Shown here: one piece after another, positions 44,603 to 54,058 of the stretch
Position numbering within the stretch: the stretch's first letter is position 1
How the letters are laid out: each line of letters begins with the position of its first letter
From: Tolypocladium sp. Sup5 PDA-1
Lineage: Eukaryota; Ascomycota; Sordariomycetes; Hypocreales; Ophiocordycipitaceae
Length of the DNA: 64,000 nucleotides
Assembly: GCA_000750105.3 (NCBI GenBank)
Contig: JPHH03000043.1
Location: forward strand, 124,001 to 188,000
Direction: 5' to 3'
The notes under the pieces: model-generated
Database searches by the model: none
The model's input: only the letters and a program-made list of their open reading frames with translations
What the model was told of the DNA's origin: nothing
Translations under genes and position numbers: made by a program

Positions 44603-45540
44603 GCGAGTTCACACAGAAAAAGGGAAAAGGGGCCTTTTTTGTTTACACCACGGACTCTTGCGTTGCCCTGTAATGCCGCGAGAATGCTTCATGGACAGAC
44701 AGTTCGGAGATGAACATGACCGTTTAGCGGCTGCTGCATTGTCAGCTTACTCCCTCGCTTCCTCGCGCACCACTTGAACGATTTCCGCGTCACAAGCCTA
44801 CGTAATTCACAGCAAGGTACAGACTAGACAACCCGCCTCCAGGCAGCAGTCTTTATTTTTGGTTTGGCTGGCATATCGCCTGTACTCCGTAATAGTATGC
44901 AAGATTGACCATGCTCGCTGCAGGCGGAAGGTCGGGGACATTCGCAACTTGATTCGCACGAGTCCGCGCACACATTCACATGCTCTGCATCGCCCCACTG
45001 CGATTGGTTACTAAAAGATGATCTTGTTGGTCAGTATTTCCCCGCAGTGCTCAGACTTTCACGTTGACCAATATAGTACTGTACGGAGCAGCCCGTCTTA
45101 AACTCAATGCCCCAGACAAAAATGGCCAATCGCAAGCTTCGCCTCTATTTATCTCCTACATGTGCCTGAGCCTCGGCCGCTACCAGTTTCATCACGAGTT
45201 CTGTAACAGGTGCTGCACATACGCACTGCAGTACACCATATTCTACGTCGGAAAAGTCCATGTTGGTTCACACCGGGAGCGAATATATATTTGACGTGTC
45301 TACTCCGTAGGTCGCCCGGATACCCCCAAGCTTCCTATGTAGCTTCAACCAAACTTGGGCAACGCACTCCAACTACAGCCGGCGTCCACACGCCAAATAT
45401 CAGGGCCAGGCCCATTCGGCATTTCCTCACCTTCAGACGCATTCTAGACTCTGACATGCAAAGCGCGCTGACACGCCTTCCATCGACCACCAAGACCCAA
45501 GCTGTCTCCAACTAGTCGCGCCTCTCAGGCATCAGAACAC
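44603..45540. other. Intergenic between SCP2 and the SEC14-type gene
   Basis: About 940 nt. Two TACTCCGTA motifs (44883-44891 and 45301-45309) are the inverse form of the TACGGAGTA found elsewhere. No gene supported. Confidence 0.5.
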
Positions 45541-47011
45541 ATGGCGACTCAGATCCCTGAAGGACACGTGGGGAACCTGAACCCCGAGCAGGAAGCAAAG
45601 ATTCGCCAGCTTTGGGAAACCGTCTTCAAATTACACAAGGTATTCGAGGCCAAATATTCAGCATCGCGGGATGCCGCTTCCACCAAGGAGGAGCCTGCAC
45701 CGAAGCCCGAGTCGCCACAGAAGAAGTCCCGCTTCGGCTTCTTCCGATGGGGAGAAAGCGAAGCTCAGCCCAAATCCGCAAATGGGACGGCGTCCGATCT
45801 GAATCCCGCCTCGTGCACTGAAGGAACCGAGCTTGGCATAACGAAGCAGTTGCATGAACTGCTGGCGACTCAGACCCCAGAGTCGGTCCGTGGAATGGTC
45901 TTGGGATCAGTCAAGCATGACCACCCAGATGCTCTGGCATTAAAATTCTTGCGCGCTCGCAAGTGGGACGTTGAGAAGGCATTGATCATGATGTTCTCTG
46001 CCATGAAGTGGAGATATGAGGAAGCCCACGTAGACGAGGATATCATGAAGAATGGTGAAGAAGCTGCTGTCCGCGAGGAGAGAGATGGCGACAAGACACT
46101 GGGACACGACTTTATGAAGCAGATGCGAATGGGAAAGAGCTTTCTGCATGGCACCGACAGGGAAAACCGGCCAATAAACGTTGTCAGGGCTCGGCTTCAC
46201 AAAGCATCCGACCAAAGCGTGGAGAGCATTGAGAGATATACGACCTATCTCATCGAGACAGCTCGTTTCGCGTTAGATGCTCCAGTTGAGACAGCGGTAA
46301 GCAACCAAATGCGCTTGTCTTTACCTATGCATAACTGACTCACTATTCGGCCAGAATCTCATCTTTGACATGACTGGTTTCACGCTGGCAAATATGGACT
46401 ATATCCCTGTCAAATTCATCATCAAATCCTTCGAGAGTAATTATCCCGAGTCACTGGGAGTCATCCTCATCCACAACGCCCCTTGGGTGTTCAAAGGTAA
46501 GCTCGCCCACGCTCTGGCTGATGTTTAATGACTCACATTTGCGGAAGGAATATGGACAATCATCCATGGCTGGCTTGATCCAGTCGTCGCCGCCAAGGTC
46601 AATTTCACATATGGCAGGGAGGGTCTCGAAGAGTTTATTGCTCCTGACCAGCTGATCAAGGAGCTTGGCGGTGATGAGGACTGGGAGTATCGGTATGAGG
46701 AGCCAGTGCCTGGCGAGAACGATAAGATGCAGGACGTAGAGACCCGAGACCGTCTTCTCAAGGGCAGGGAGGAGCTTGCGAGACAATTTGAGGCAGCGAC
46801 CCAGAACTGGATCGAGCACCCCGATGGCGAGGAGGCCAAGGAGGCCAAGGCCGAGCGAGACCGTCTCGCTGTGCGATTGAGGGAGAATTACTGGCGACTT
46901 GACCCCTACATTCGCGCTCGATCCCTTTACGACCGCCTGGGCAACATCCAAGGTGGAGCTACCGTTCAGTGGTATCGTGAAACCATCCCGACTGCCGCGG
47001 CCACAACCTGA
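45541..47011 (+). CDS. SEC14/CRAL-TRIO phosphatidylinositol transfer protein
   Basis: Three exons, 45541-46296, 46355-46496 and 46548-47011, with 58- and 51-nt introns, for 453 residues. A Lys/Pro-rich charged N terminus (45-80) precedes the CRAL-TRIO N helices (ALALKFLRARKWDVEKAL near 130-148). The lipid-binding domain follows: RENRPINVVRARLH, then NLIFDMTGFTLANMDY (the exon-2 start), FESNYPESLGVILIHNAPWVFKGIW, and a terminal LIKELGGDEDWEY segment typical of Sec14 relatives. A C-terminal 100-residue helical tail is as in CSR1/PDR17-like fungal proteins. The protein should exchange phosphatidylinositol and other lipids between membranes and support phosphoinositide signalling. It is cytosolic, without membrane helices. 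Closest functional class is a non-classical PITP rather than the canonical SEC14 orthologue. Confidence 0.89.
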
Positions 47012-48294
47012 CGCCGAACACCAAGACAGGGTCTGCATCCTCTCGCTCTTTTGAGCAGCATCTGGGATGCTAGCAGGAGGCACGATAGTACCGCGGGGTT
47101 GAGGTTTTGTGTCAGGGCTTTTGCTTTGAGTTATTTGTTTCTGAGCCTCGGTAGAATATGCCTGAATGAACAGATTCATTCCATTTTACTGACCCACTTG
47201 GTGATGTTCAAGCGGTGAGTAGGACGATGCCGTTTTATTCCCATGAGGACTGACCCTTGGAGACGAAGCTATGGTTTGGGAAGTACGCACAGTGGTGTCG
47301 TTTGCCTGGCGAGCTCCTCGATACCTGCCATTCAACCATAGTCAGCTAATCAGACTCGTTCTCTCGTACGTGATGGGTAGTCATTGGCTGCGACGGCCTT
47401 ATCCACCTCTAGTCCTGGCGCCAGAGTTTGTGCTTACCTGGGGAGATGACGCCCTTCAGCGCGACAATGCAGAGGTAAAGAGTTTTCTTACTCAAGGCGA
47501 TGAGATTTTGAGAGATCGAGATGGCAGAGAATCGCGGCAGGTTAACGCAGCGGCGTTAAACAGAGGTTGAATGTGGACTTTCACTCGTCCAATTCAGCAA
47601 GAGCTCACTTTGTCTGAGGAAACCCTTCTTGGCCTCGTCGTACGGATAGATGTCCCAGCAAACTTGGTCGAGGTGGAAGGTTTATATTTCGCTTCCCGCG
47701 CTTCGCAAACCGACGCTTTGGCCTTACCACGACCGCCGTCGCCCTCATCGGCGCCGCGAGGAGTTTCCCATGAGTCCATGACCGACGAAGAAATCCGAGA
47801 CCAGCAGCTTCAGGGCAGCGCGGCCCGCAAGGTTGCCGGGAAACCTGCCATCATACTTCTCTTACCACGAGCCGCGGAAGGCCCTGATCCTCGCTCCGGA
47901 CGGGCGGTGTAGGAGGGAGTCTGTGTGCTTGGCCAACGCCTGCATACGATTACGTTGATGGGAATGGAACAAGGGAGGGCATGGCAATCGCGTGGCTGTA
48001 TGAAGTCTGTCTCCTAGAGCCCGTACGGAGGATGCAAGCCACGCCGCTTCCCTGTTTCGTGATTGCACAAGCGCTACGAAGTAGTAATGATGCCGCCAGT
48101 GGCGTTGTAGGCTCTAGTTAGTGAATAAAGTCACATTGCTTATTTAGAGCGGACCATGAACGAACTCGAGACCTCGAGAGTGTATCTCAGGTCCTCGACG
48201 ATGGCTCTTACACCCGCTAGTTGCCCTGCCCCCTAACACGAAGCCTACAACGCTGAGAGTGCTTGACGATTGATGAAGTACCTCGCCAGCAACA
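47012..48294. other. Intergenic with two weak open frames
   Basis: ATG-initiated frames at 47271-47570 (99 codons) and 47571-47912 (113 codons) follow each other directly but show no domain, signal peptide or splice link that would make one gene. The second contains PPSPSSAPRG and DEEIRDQQLQ. They may be remnants or chance frames. The rest is unassigned. Confidence 0.35.
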
Positions 48295-48857
48295 TTATAC
48301 CCCCACGGCCTTCATAACTGAATATCGTATTGCCACGATGCTAACCAGCTGTGTTGGGGTCCCAAGCGCATCTGAGAGTCGCCGTATCTCATCGTCTACT
48401 AAAGTTAGGACATATTCTCGAAGGAGGTTGGTGAGGAGTGACTTACCACTAGCACCTAGTAAATCTAGTGCAGTTTTGGGGAACCCAGGAATATTCCAGC
48501 AATTGTGCACATCCAGCAGGGGGACGAGCTCCGAATTTTCATCTGCTGAGGTGGAGTTGATATTCTGTACTCGTCGTATCTCGTTGACTAAACTGTGATA
48601 CGTTAGGCTCTCTAAATGTACCGCGGGATGGGAAGAAAGGGGTGGGAGACAAACCGAGCAGCGCCGCGATAACTGGTGATGCTCGCCAGGACCTGATTCA
48701 TGCTCGCCAGGACCTGATTCATGCTCGCCTGGACCTGATTCGTGGTTTGGTCGAGCTGGTTCACGCTTTGCTGGAGCTGCGAATTACCCAGGGAATCCAC
48801 AGGTACGCTCGGTTGACGCGTTGGCGAATCGTGCGATATCTCAAGGTCGTCAGACAT
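48295..48857 (-). CDS. Small coiled-coil protein of unknown function
   Basis: Exons 48655-48857, 48447-48592 and 48295-48398 on the minus strand, with 62- and 48-nt introns (GTTTGT and GTAAGT donors, CCTAAC and CCTAAC branches, CACAG and TTTAG acceptors), for 150 residues. The N terminus is acidic (MSDDLEIS). Residues 33-62 are a heptad coiled coil made of near-identical 7-residue units (SMNQVLA). After a loop (LLDVHNCWNIPGFPKTALDLL) a helical C-terminal module ends RYSVMKAVGV. This layout of coiled coil, LxPL-like loop, GFPxT and a short helical end recurs in small fungal proteins I have seen without a described function; that resemblance is recollection, not a search. Three introns with good consensus and a TATA box make it a credible real gene. 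Confidence 0.66.
48679..48741 (-). repeat. Three 21-nt tandem repeats inside the coiled-coil gene
   Basis: On the + strand the unit ATGCTCGCCAGGACCTGATTC fills 48679-48699 and 48700-48720 exactly, and 48721-48741 with one A-to-T change. Each encodes one heptad, so copy-number change would lengthen the coiled coil without a frameshift. Confidence 0.9.
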
Positions 48858-48951
48858 GGTGAGGTCAAGTTGAGCGACTTGCGTTGATAGCAAGGTAAAC
48901 AAGATGTTGCAGAAGAAAGAAGACGAGATGCGTGTTTGGGGCCTGGCGAGG

Positions 48952-48958
48952 TTTTATA
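48952..48958 (-). promoter_or_regulatory. TATA box of the coiled-coil gene
   Basis: TATAAAA on the minus strand, about 95 nt before the ATG. Confidence 0.5.
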
Positions 48959-49060
48959 GGTAGGGGCTCGTGAGTCACACTTCCGAAGGTTTAGATCACG
49001 ATTAAACTTCTGGTGGAAGGTCAAACCTTGGTGGAAGGCTACGGCACCGCGATATAAATT

Positions 49061-49138
49061 GTGTCCGCAAAAGGCGGGAATCTGGAACTGATGCAGCTCC
49101 TGCTGAGAAATGGAGCAGACGTGGACGACCCTCCGCAA
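49061..49138 (+). pseudogene. Orphan ankyrin-repeat fragment
   Basis: One ankyrin unit can be read in the + strand: SAKGGNLELMQLLLRNGADV followed by DDPP, the classic A-x-x-GG-x-LE-x-x-x-LLL-x-x-GAD-V pattern. A stop lies a few codons upstream and no further repeats follow. It is probably debris of a larger ankyrin gene. Confidence 0.55.
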
Positions 49139-49205
49139 CAGTTCATCAGGCTGTCTGGTGGTGGAAAACATGTCAGCACTGCTGTGCGGGGATCAAATGG
49201 CAATG

Positions 49206-49823
49206 CTAACCAATCTTTCTCCGGCCATGCTCTCCGACCTTCCAGCTGTCGAAAGTGAAGGTAGCCCAGTTATTGACGGCGACAACGGCCCGTGTGACCA
49301 TACTAGTGCTCGGTTTCCCCCGTTCTGGCGTCGCGACGATGTCGGGGATGATCGTGACGAAGCGGAGAAGATCATCGATAGTCGGTATCACGTCTGCGCT
49401 GTAGCGGAAGTCCTGGTTAAAAAACAGACAGAGAAAACAGAGACGGCGGCAGAGAGAAAGTGGAAAACACGCGTGCGTGGTAAATTGAGAGCGGAGGGCA
49501 GCCATCGTGGCATGATCGGCAATGCCGAGACAAAAAGAAACAACTTACTCTTGGCCAAGTGTATTAGTCCGGAAGTGTTGGAATCTCGTCTTCCACACGT
49601 CAACGATGGACTGGGTCTTGGGGTTTCTAGCCGTGAGTTGAAGGTTGTCAACCATCTGCCTGGATTTGATTCGATGGACGTCAGCAAGTGCGTCCATTTT
49701 CATCAAGCTTGCTGTCGCCACGGTCACCGGACCGGCTCCGGTGCGCTCGTCAAAGCCGTCATCGAACAGGCTGTCGAGCTCCTGGTTGGGATTGAAGCCG
49801 GTGTACGGATAGTGGCGTGGCAT
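49206..49823 (-). CDS. Doubtful two-exon hypothetical gene, possibly a mobile-element remnant
   Basis: Exon 1 at 49549-49823 begins MPRHYPYTGFNP and ends at a GTAAGT donor. The best frame-keeping acceptor (GCTACAG, exon 2 from 49398) gives 155 residues ending at 49206. The helical stretch TQSIVDVWKTRFQHF, then VIPTIDDLLRFVTIIPDIVA and GKPSTSMVTRAVVAVNNW, is reminiscent of the helical core-binding part of fungal tyrosine-recombinase-like (DUF3435/Crypton-type) proteins. That is a weak resemblance judged by eye. There is no catalytic domain downstream, and an ankyrin fragment lies antisense just beyond, so this is likely decayed DNA. Confidence 0.3.
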
Positions 49824-50325
49824 CTTGGCTCGTCTCGAGCGTGTAGCTGATGTCTCACTGGCTGGGCAAGGGGACCACGCTCGATGAGGAGATTATCTTA
49901 TAAAGTACGGATACGTATTTGCTATTCTCTCGGTTATTAGCCGACCTATTATATTTTACAGTGGGGGCAATAAGTATTCGTCAAAGACCTTGTACCCCCA
50001 CACCTAATTTTGGCGTGATTGGTACATCGTTGTGACGAATACAAATTGCACTGGACTGTAGTAGCCCGCCAGACGCGTTTAATACTAAGACTTTAGCTAT
50101 ATAGGCCGGCTGATCTTGCCCTGCGCCTCTAATAAACGCCGTATTTTGATACCAGTTTGAGTAACATGTGTATTGATCTTCTATTCTATCCCATCCCACG
50201 CAGCTATTGCAAGTGAGAGTGTTCTCGGGGTCTGGCTCTTGGCTGAGGCGCTAAGGAGCAGACTCTGCGTCATAAAATCGTTAAAAGGCCGCCATAACTG
50301 ATCTTGAAGAGATCTGCTAGATATC
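49824..50325. other. Intergenic, AT-rich
   Basis: About 500 nt between two minus-strand genes. A 72-codon minus-strand frame (49981-50199) has no recognised domain. Nothing else seen. Confidence 0.4.
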
Positions 50326-51390
50326 CTAAAAGATGGGAATGGTGGCTTGGTTGACATAGTCGATATTGGCCGGTATCGACTCGATGCGGTCAGTGCAAGT
50401 GCCAAAGATACGATCCCAAAGCCGAGTCTGTTTGCCATAGTTGTGGCTTTTCCTCCATCCCTTGCGGTGGTGCAAGTCATGATCCTCAATCACAATCTCC
50501 GCCCCAAACATCTGAAGCAACCAGCTCATCGTTGTCGGTGGTGTCAGATGAATGCGAAGGCCGCTATGGCCCATCACCTCCGTGAAAACCACGAATTCGT
50601 AGCAAATCCAGCATTGGTAATAGTCCAAAGGCACCCCGATGGCCCTAAACGTGAGGTACGTCATGAACGGTATACCGACCATGTCGAAGAATTCCTGTTC
50701 GTGGTCCGCATATGCCGTCAGGAGCGGGTTCGGATGCTTGGTCAAATGGTGCGTGCGATGGTATTGCCATAGGTGGGAGACGTCGTGCATGGCTCGGTGA
50801 TACCAGTAGAACCAAAAGTCCAAGATGATTCCATACAAGCCAATGTCAAGAGTCAGCCATAGCCACCAAGTCCAATCTCCCAACGCAGCTGCCGGGGCCG
50901 TGTTGGCATTGTAGGTGAGAAAGATGGTCATGGCGATTCGGGTGCCGGTTGTTTTGACGACGGATGCCGTCACCTTTGCAACTCCAACATCTGGCACTTC
51001 GTCACGATCGTGAACGTCTCCGTCCAGGAATCCATACTTGTGGGCGAGGCGGCGTAGGATATGGACTTCGCGGATGACGATTGCGTTGAATGCGGTAAAA
51101 TAAAGGACGAAGACGGCAATCTTGTTCAGGCCCTGGTGTCCGGTATATGATAGCCACGCTTGGTGGAGGGCGATTGGGATGAAGGCGTAGAAGAGAACCC
51201 AGAGGTGTTGTGGCAATTGAGGGAGATATGGTATCTTGTCGTCTTTGGAGTGCACCGGTATGGGTGTATCCAGGGCGACATGGTATCCGTTGACCAGCTC
51301 AATAAACCACATGTGAATGGTCCATTTGTTCCTGTCGCCGGTTCGCCAGGTGGACTTCATAGAGTCCTTCGGGTTGGGCTTGGTAGCCAT
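50326..51390 (-). CDS. Sterol desaturase / fatty acid hydroxylase superfamily protein (second copy)
   Basis: A single-exon gene for 354 residues from ATG 51390; sequence upstream stays open but has no conserved character. Di-iron histidine motifs: HRAMH (198-202), HRTHH (211-215) and HDLHH (304-308), with the aromatic DFWFYWY lead-in. Membrane helices are at about 63-82, 92-108, 170-195 and 237-275. An ER-type O2-dependent hydroxylase or desaturase acting on a lipid or sterol is expected. It shares little with the first copy (37444-38496) beyond the histidine boxes, so the two are not recent duplicates. It is divergent from a membrane SDR, which is followed by a Baeyer-Villiger-type monooxygenase: together a plausible oxidative lipid or terpenoid module. 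Confidence 0.9.
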   Translation of the reverse strand: MATKPNPKDSMKSTWRTGDRNKWTIHMWFIELVNGYHVALDTPIPVHSKDDKIPYLPQLPQHLWVLFYAFIPIALHQAWLSYTGHQGLNKIAVFVLYFTAFNAIVIREVHILRRLAHKYGFLDGDVHDRDEVPDVGVAKVTASVVKTTGTRIAMTIFLTYNANTAPAAALGDWTWWLWLTLDIGLYGIILDFWFYWYHRAMHDVSHLWQYHRTHHLTKHPNPLLTAYADHEQEFFDMVGIPFMTYLTFRAIGVPLDYYQCWICYEFVVFTEVMGHSGLRIHLTPPTTMSWLLQMFGAEIVIEDHDLHHRKGWRKSHNYGKQTRLWDRIFGTCTDRIESIPANIDYVNQATIPIF

Positions 51391-52162
51391 GATGGCTGGC
51401 TGGTTTGTATGTTTGCTGTTTCTTGACCTGCTCTCTGTGGGACAAAAACAAAAGATAAGAAGCACAGTTGCGCTTTGTAGGGTTGGGGGCAGCAATGGCT
51501 AGTTTGTGGCATTCAGCGCCGCCACATGGCCCATTAAGTATTCCGGCCGAGGCAGATGAGTGGAAACAGATCACGAGACAGAAGACTGACAACATGCCGG
51601 AATTGCCTCGTCGCCACTGCCGTGTCAGTGGACTCGCCGCGCGGCAAAACACGTAGCTAGATTTTGCTGGAGCTGATTGATAGTTGGATGCGCTGCGGTA
51701 GTATCCGTACGGTGCAGTTTGTTGCTCCGATCGCCCGTGGATCGAGCGCTCGACATGTGCTCCAACACTGTGGAGTAGTTCCGTAACACCCACTGGTGCT
51801 GAAGCAACTCTGGTCCCCCACACTCCAGTCTCCTTCCCCACCGGTGCCAGGACACTCAACCAGTCAGGGTTGTATTTCAGAGTCCCGACGGGAGCCGTTC
51901 CCGTACGCGCCCCAGAACCTTACCCAGGTGGCCCCCACAATCACAGGGGTTGCCTACAGGGTCCGGGCACCCCAGCTCGGGCAGCCGAGGCAGACCCGGC
52001 CGGCACGGGCAATACGGGGCACGGCGACCGGACGTCCGGCGCAATTATATATAGCGGCTTCAAGGCTCTGCTTCACCTTGGGCTGATAAGGGCCTTGTAT
52101 TTGACCTCAGCTCGCGCTCTGTACCCTCAAACGCAACAATACGCATCTCTCAGACCGTCGCC
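51391..52162. other. Divergent promoter region of hydroxylase and SDR
   Basis: About 770 nt shared by the head-to-head genes. A TATA box is listed separately at 52046-52053. No further gene. Confidence 0.5.
52046..52053 (+). promoter_or_regulatory. TATA box of the membrane SDR
   Basis: TATATATA, 110 nt before the ATG, in otherwise GC-rich sequence; a good core-promoter candidate. Confidence 0.55.
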
Positions 52163-53236
52163 ATGCCCCTTGCACTACGAGCAATAGAGTCGCCGCCTTT
52201 CAAGGCCCTGCACTACCTGCAGCAGGCTCTCCTTTCCCCCGTCTTTTCCGGATCACTTTTGTTGGCGCTGGTTGCGGCCCCTGAGTCCGTACGACATGCG
52301 GTCCTGAGACGGCTGTCGCTCCCGCCCACGTTTGATCTTAGCATTGCCAAGACCGTCCTCCAGGTCCTGCTCGGCCTCGGCCTTGTGCGTGCCGTCAACG
52401 ATGCTCTCAACTCCATGGCCGCCAACTGCTGGCGCATGAGAGCAGCAAAGGGCTGGGACTGGCCAAAGGAAGTTGCCGTCGTCACAGGAGGGTGCAGCGG
52501 CATCGGCTACGGCATCGTGGAGCGCCTGGTTCGCCGACAGGTCACGGTCGCCATCCTCGATATCCAGGACCTCCCCAAATCCTTTGAGAACCACCCTCGC
52601 ATCCACTTCTACAAGTGCGACATCACGTCGCCCGAGTCCGTGGCCGAGGCTGCGGATGCCGTGCGCCGAGACTTGGGGCATCCTTCCATCCTCATCAACA
52701 ACGCCGGAATCACCAAGCCTATGCCCATTCTCAAGATGCCGCAGGAGTTCCTGCACAAGATCTTCAACGTCAACTGTCTCTCCCACTGGACCACCGTGCA
52801 GCAGTTTCTGCCGCGCATGATCCAGCTCAACAAGGGCCATGTCGTCACCGTCGCCAGCATCGCCTCGTTCGTCGCGCTGGCAAAGGGCGCCGACTACTCG
52901 GCCACCAAGGCCGCCGCGCTTTCCTTCCACGAGTCCCTGGCAACTGAGCTCAAGCAGTTCTACAAAGCCGACAATGTTCTAACTTCCGTTGTACATCCCA
53001 ACTTCGTTCGGACTCCGCTCGTCGAGGACTTTGCAGACGCGCTTGAGAAGGAGGGTATGAAGCTGCTCACGCCCGAACAAGTTTCCGACGCGATCGTGGG
53101 CCAAGTATTCAGCAGGAGGGGCGGTCAGTTAATTCTTCCTGACAATATGTCGCCAGTTTCTGGTATCAGGGGGTGGCCGACGTGGCTGCAAGTAATGGTC
53201 AGAGACGTGATAGGAAAGTGTGCTACAAAGCTATAG
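52163..53236 (+). CDS. Membrane-anchored short-chain dehydrogenase (RDH/17beta-HSD type)
   Basis: A single-exon gene for 357 residues. An N-terminal 100 residues with two hydrophobic segments (about 21-39 and 61-77) anchor the enzyme, probably in the ER or lipid-droplet membrane. The SDR core has TGGCSGIG (108-115), a cofactor Asp in ILDIQD, KCDIT (about 151-155), NNAG (179-182), catalytic Ser232, Tyr245 and Lys249 (YSATK), and NFVRTP. This arrangement resembles the DHRS/retinol-dehydrogenase and 17beta-HSD11 group, which acts on hydrophobic alcohols and ketones such as retinoids, steroids and fatty alcohols. The Asp after beta-2 suggests NAD(H). It is followed in the same direction by a flavin monooxygenase, and so could provide the ketone that a Baeyer-Villiger enzyme uses; this is inference. 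Confidence 0.92.
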   Translation: MPLALRAIESPPFKALHYLQQALLSPVFSGSLLLALVAAPESVRHAVLRRLSLPPTFDLSIAKTVLQVLLGLGLVRAVNDALNSMAANCWRMRAAKGWDWPKEVAVVTGGCSGIGYGIVERLVRRQVTVAILDIQDLPKSFENHPRIHFYKCDITSPESVAEAADAVRRDLGHPSILINNAGITKPMPILKMPQEFLHKIFNVNCLSHWTTVQQFLPRMIQLNKGHVVTVASIASFVALAKGADYSATKAAALSFHESLATELKQFYKADNVLTSVVHPNFVRTPLVEDFADALEKEGMKLLTPEQVSDAIVGQVFSRRGGQLILPDNMSPVSGIRGWPTWLQVMVRDVIGKCATKL

Positions 53237-54058
53237 AGATAGATTGGAGAAACATTTGTTCCAATCACCTCGTCTTCCAGTGTGAAGCCGAACGGCATAA
53301 TTTTGTGTTGTAATATGGTACAATGATGAAATTCCGCTGCCCGATAACAAAATGCAGCCGAGTGAATCCCAATAATTGCCATGGCTTCAAGTGAATGGTT
53401 CGGTCTGTCCTTTGCATGTTGAATGTGTCCACCACTGCCACGAGTGAAGTCCACACTCTGCACCTGTAACGCCGTTTCAGTCGCCATGCTCTCCGCCGCT
53501 CTGTGACCGAACCCACTTGGCGCCATCTTCGCTAGCTCAATCTGTAAAGCAGGGTTGCCGAGGTCAGCGTTGGTGGTTTAGGGTTGCCACGGTACAAATG
53601 CAAGTTTGGGGTAGAGTTGGTGTCTTCTGACAATGCCAACCCCCACGCGCAGCCATCCGTGCCCAAATATCAACAAGAAACTATGCGATTGGTCCGTACC
53701 TCAAGCAGGGAGCAGGGTTCAAGGGCACCCTGGCTCAGTGGTTCCCCAATCAGTCGATCGTTCAATGACGCGTTGCGCCATTCACGAGCCATTCCTCTTC
53801 CCAGCGGTCCTTGGCACTGTGTACCAATAGGCTCGGGTGCAAATAATGAAGCCGACCCCGTTCCCATGTGAACACAACGAAATGTTTCGGCATCCGTCAA
53901 GAAACATTTGCGCCGACTTTGCAACTACAAAGCTGCAGCCATCCGGGATAGTTTGGTTGTCGCATTGCTGGTCGCCAGATTAGAAGCCATCGCTGCCCAC
54001 GTGCAGTCCATACTTCCATTCCATTCAGCCCAACGTCCGTCCACCCATTATTGCGACC
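53237..54058. other. Intergenic between SDR and monooxygenase
   Basis: About 820 nt of same-strand spacing. Short frames only; no gene supported. Confidence 0.5.

Noticed and set aside
47271..47912. Two consecutive ATG-initiated frames as a gene
   Set aside because: No domain, no splice link and unremarkable codon usage; kept only as a note in the intergenic entry.
48150..48230. A tRNA gene (a GAACTCGAGACC stretch resembles a T-arm complement)
   Set aside because: The flanking bases do not fold into a cloverleaf and no acceptor-stem pairing could be made by eye.
48679..48741. A CRISPR-like array
   Set aside because: The repeats are contiguous 21-nt coding units without spacers in a eukaryotic gene.
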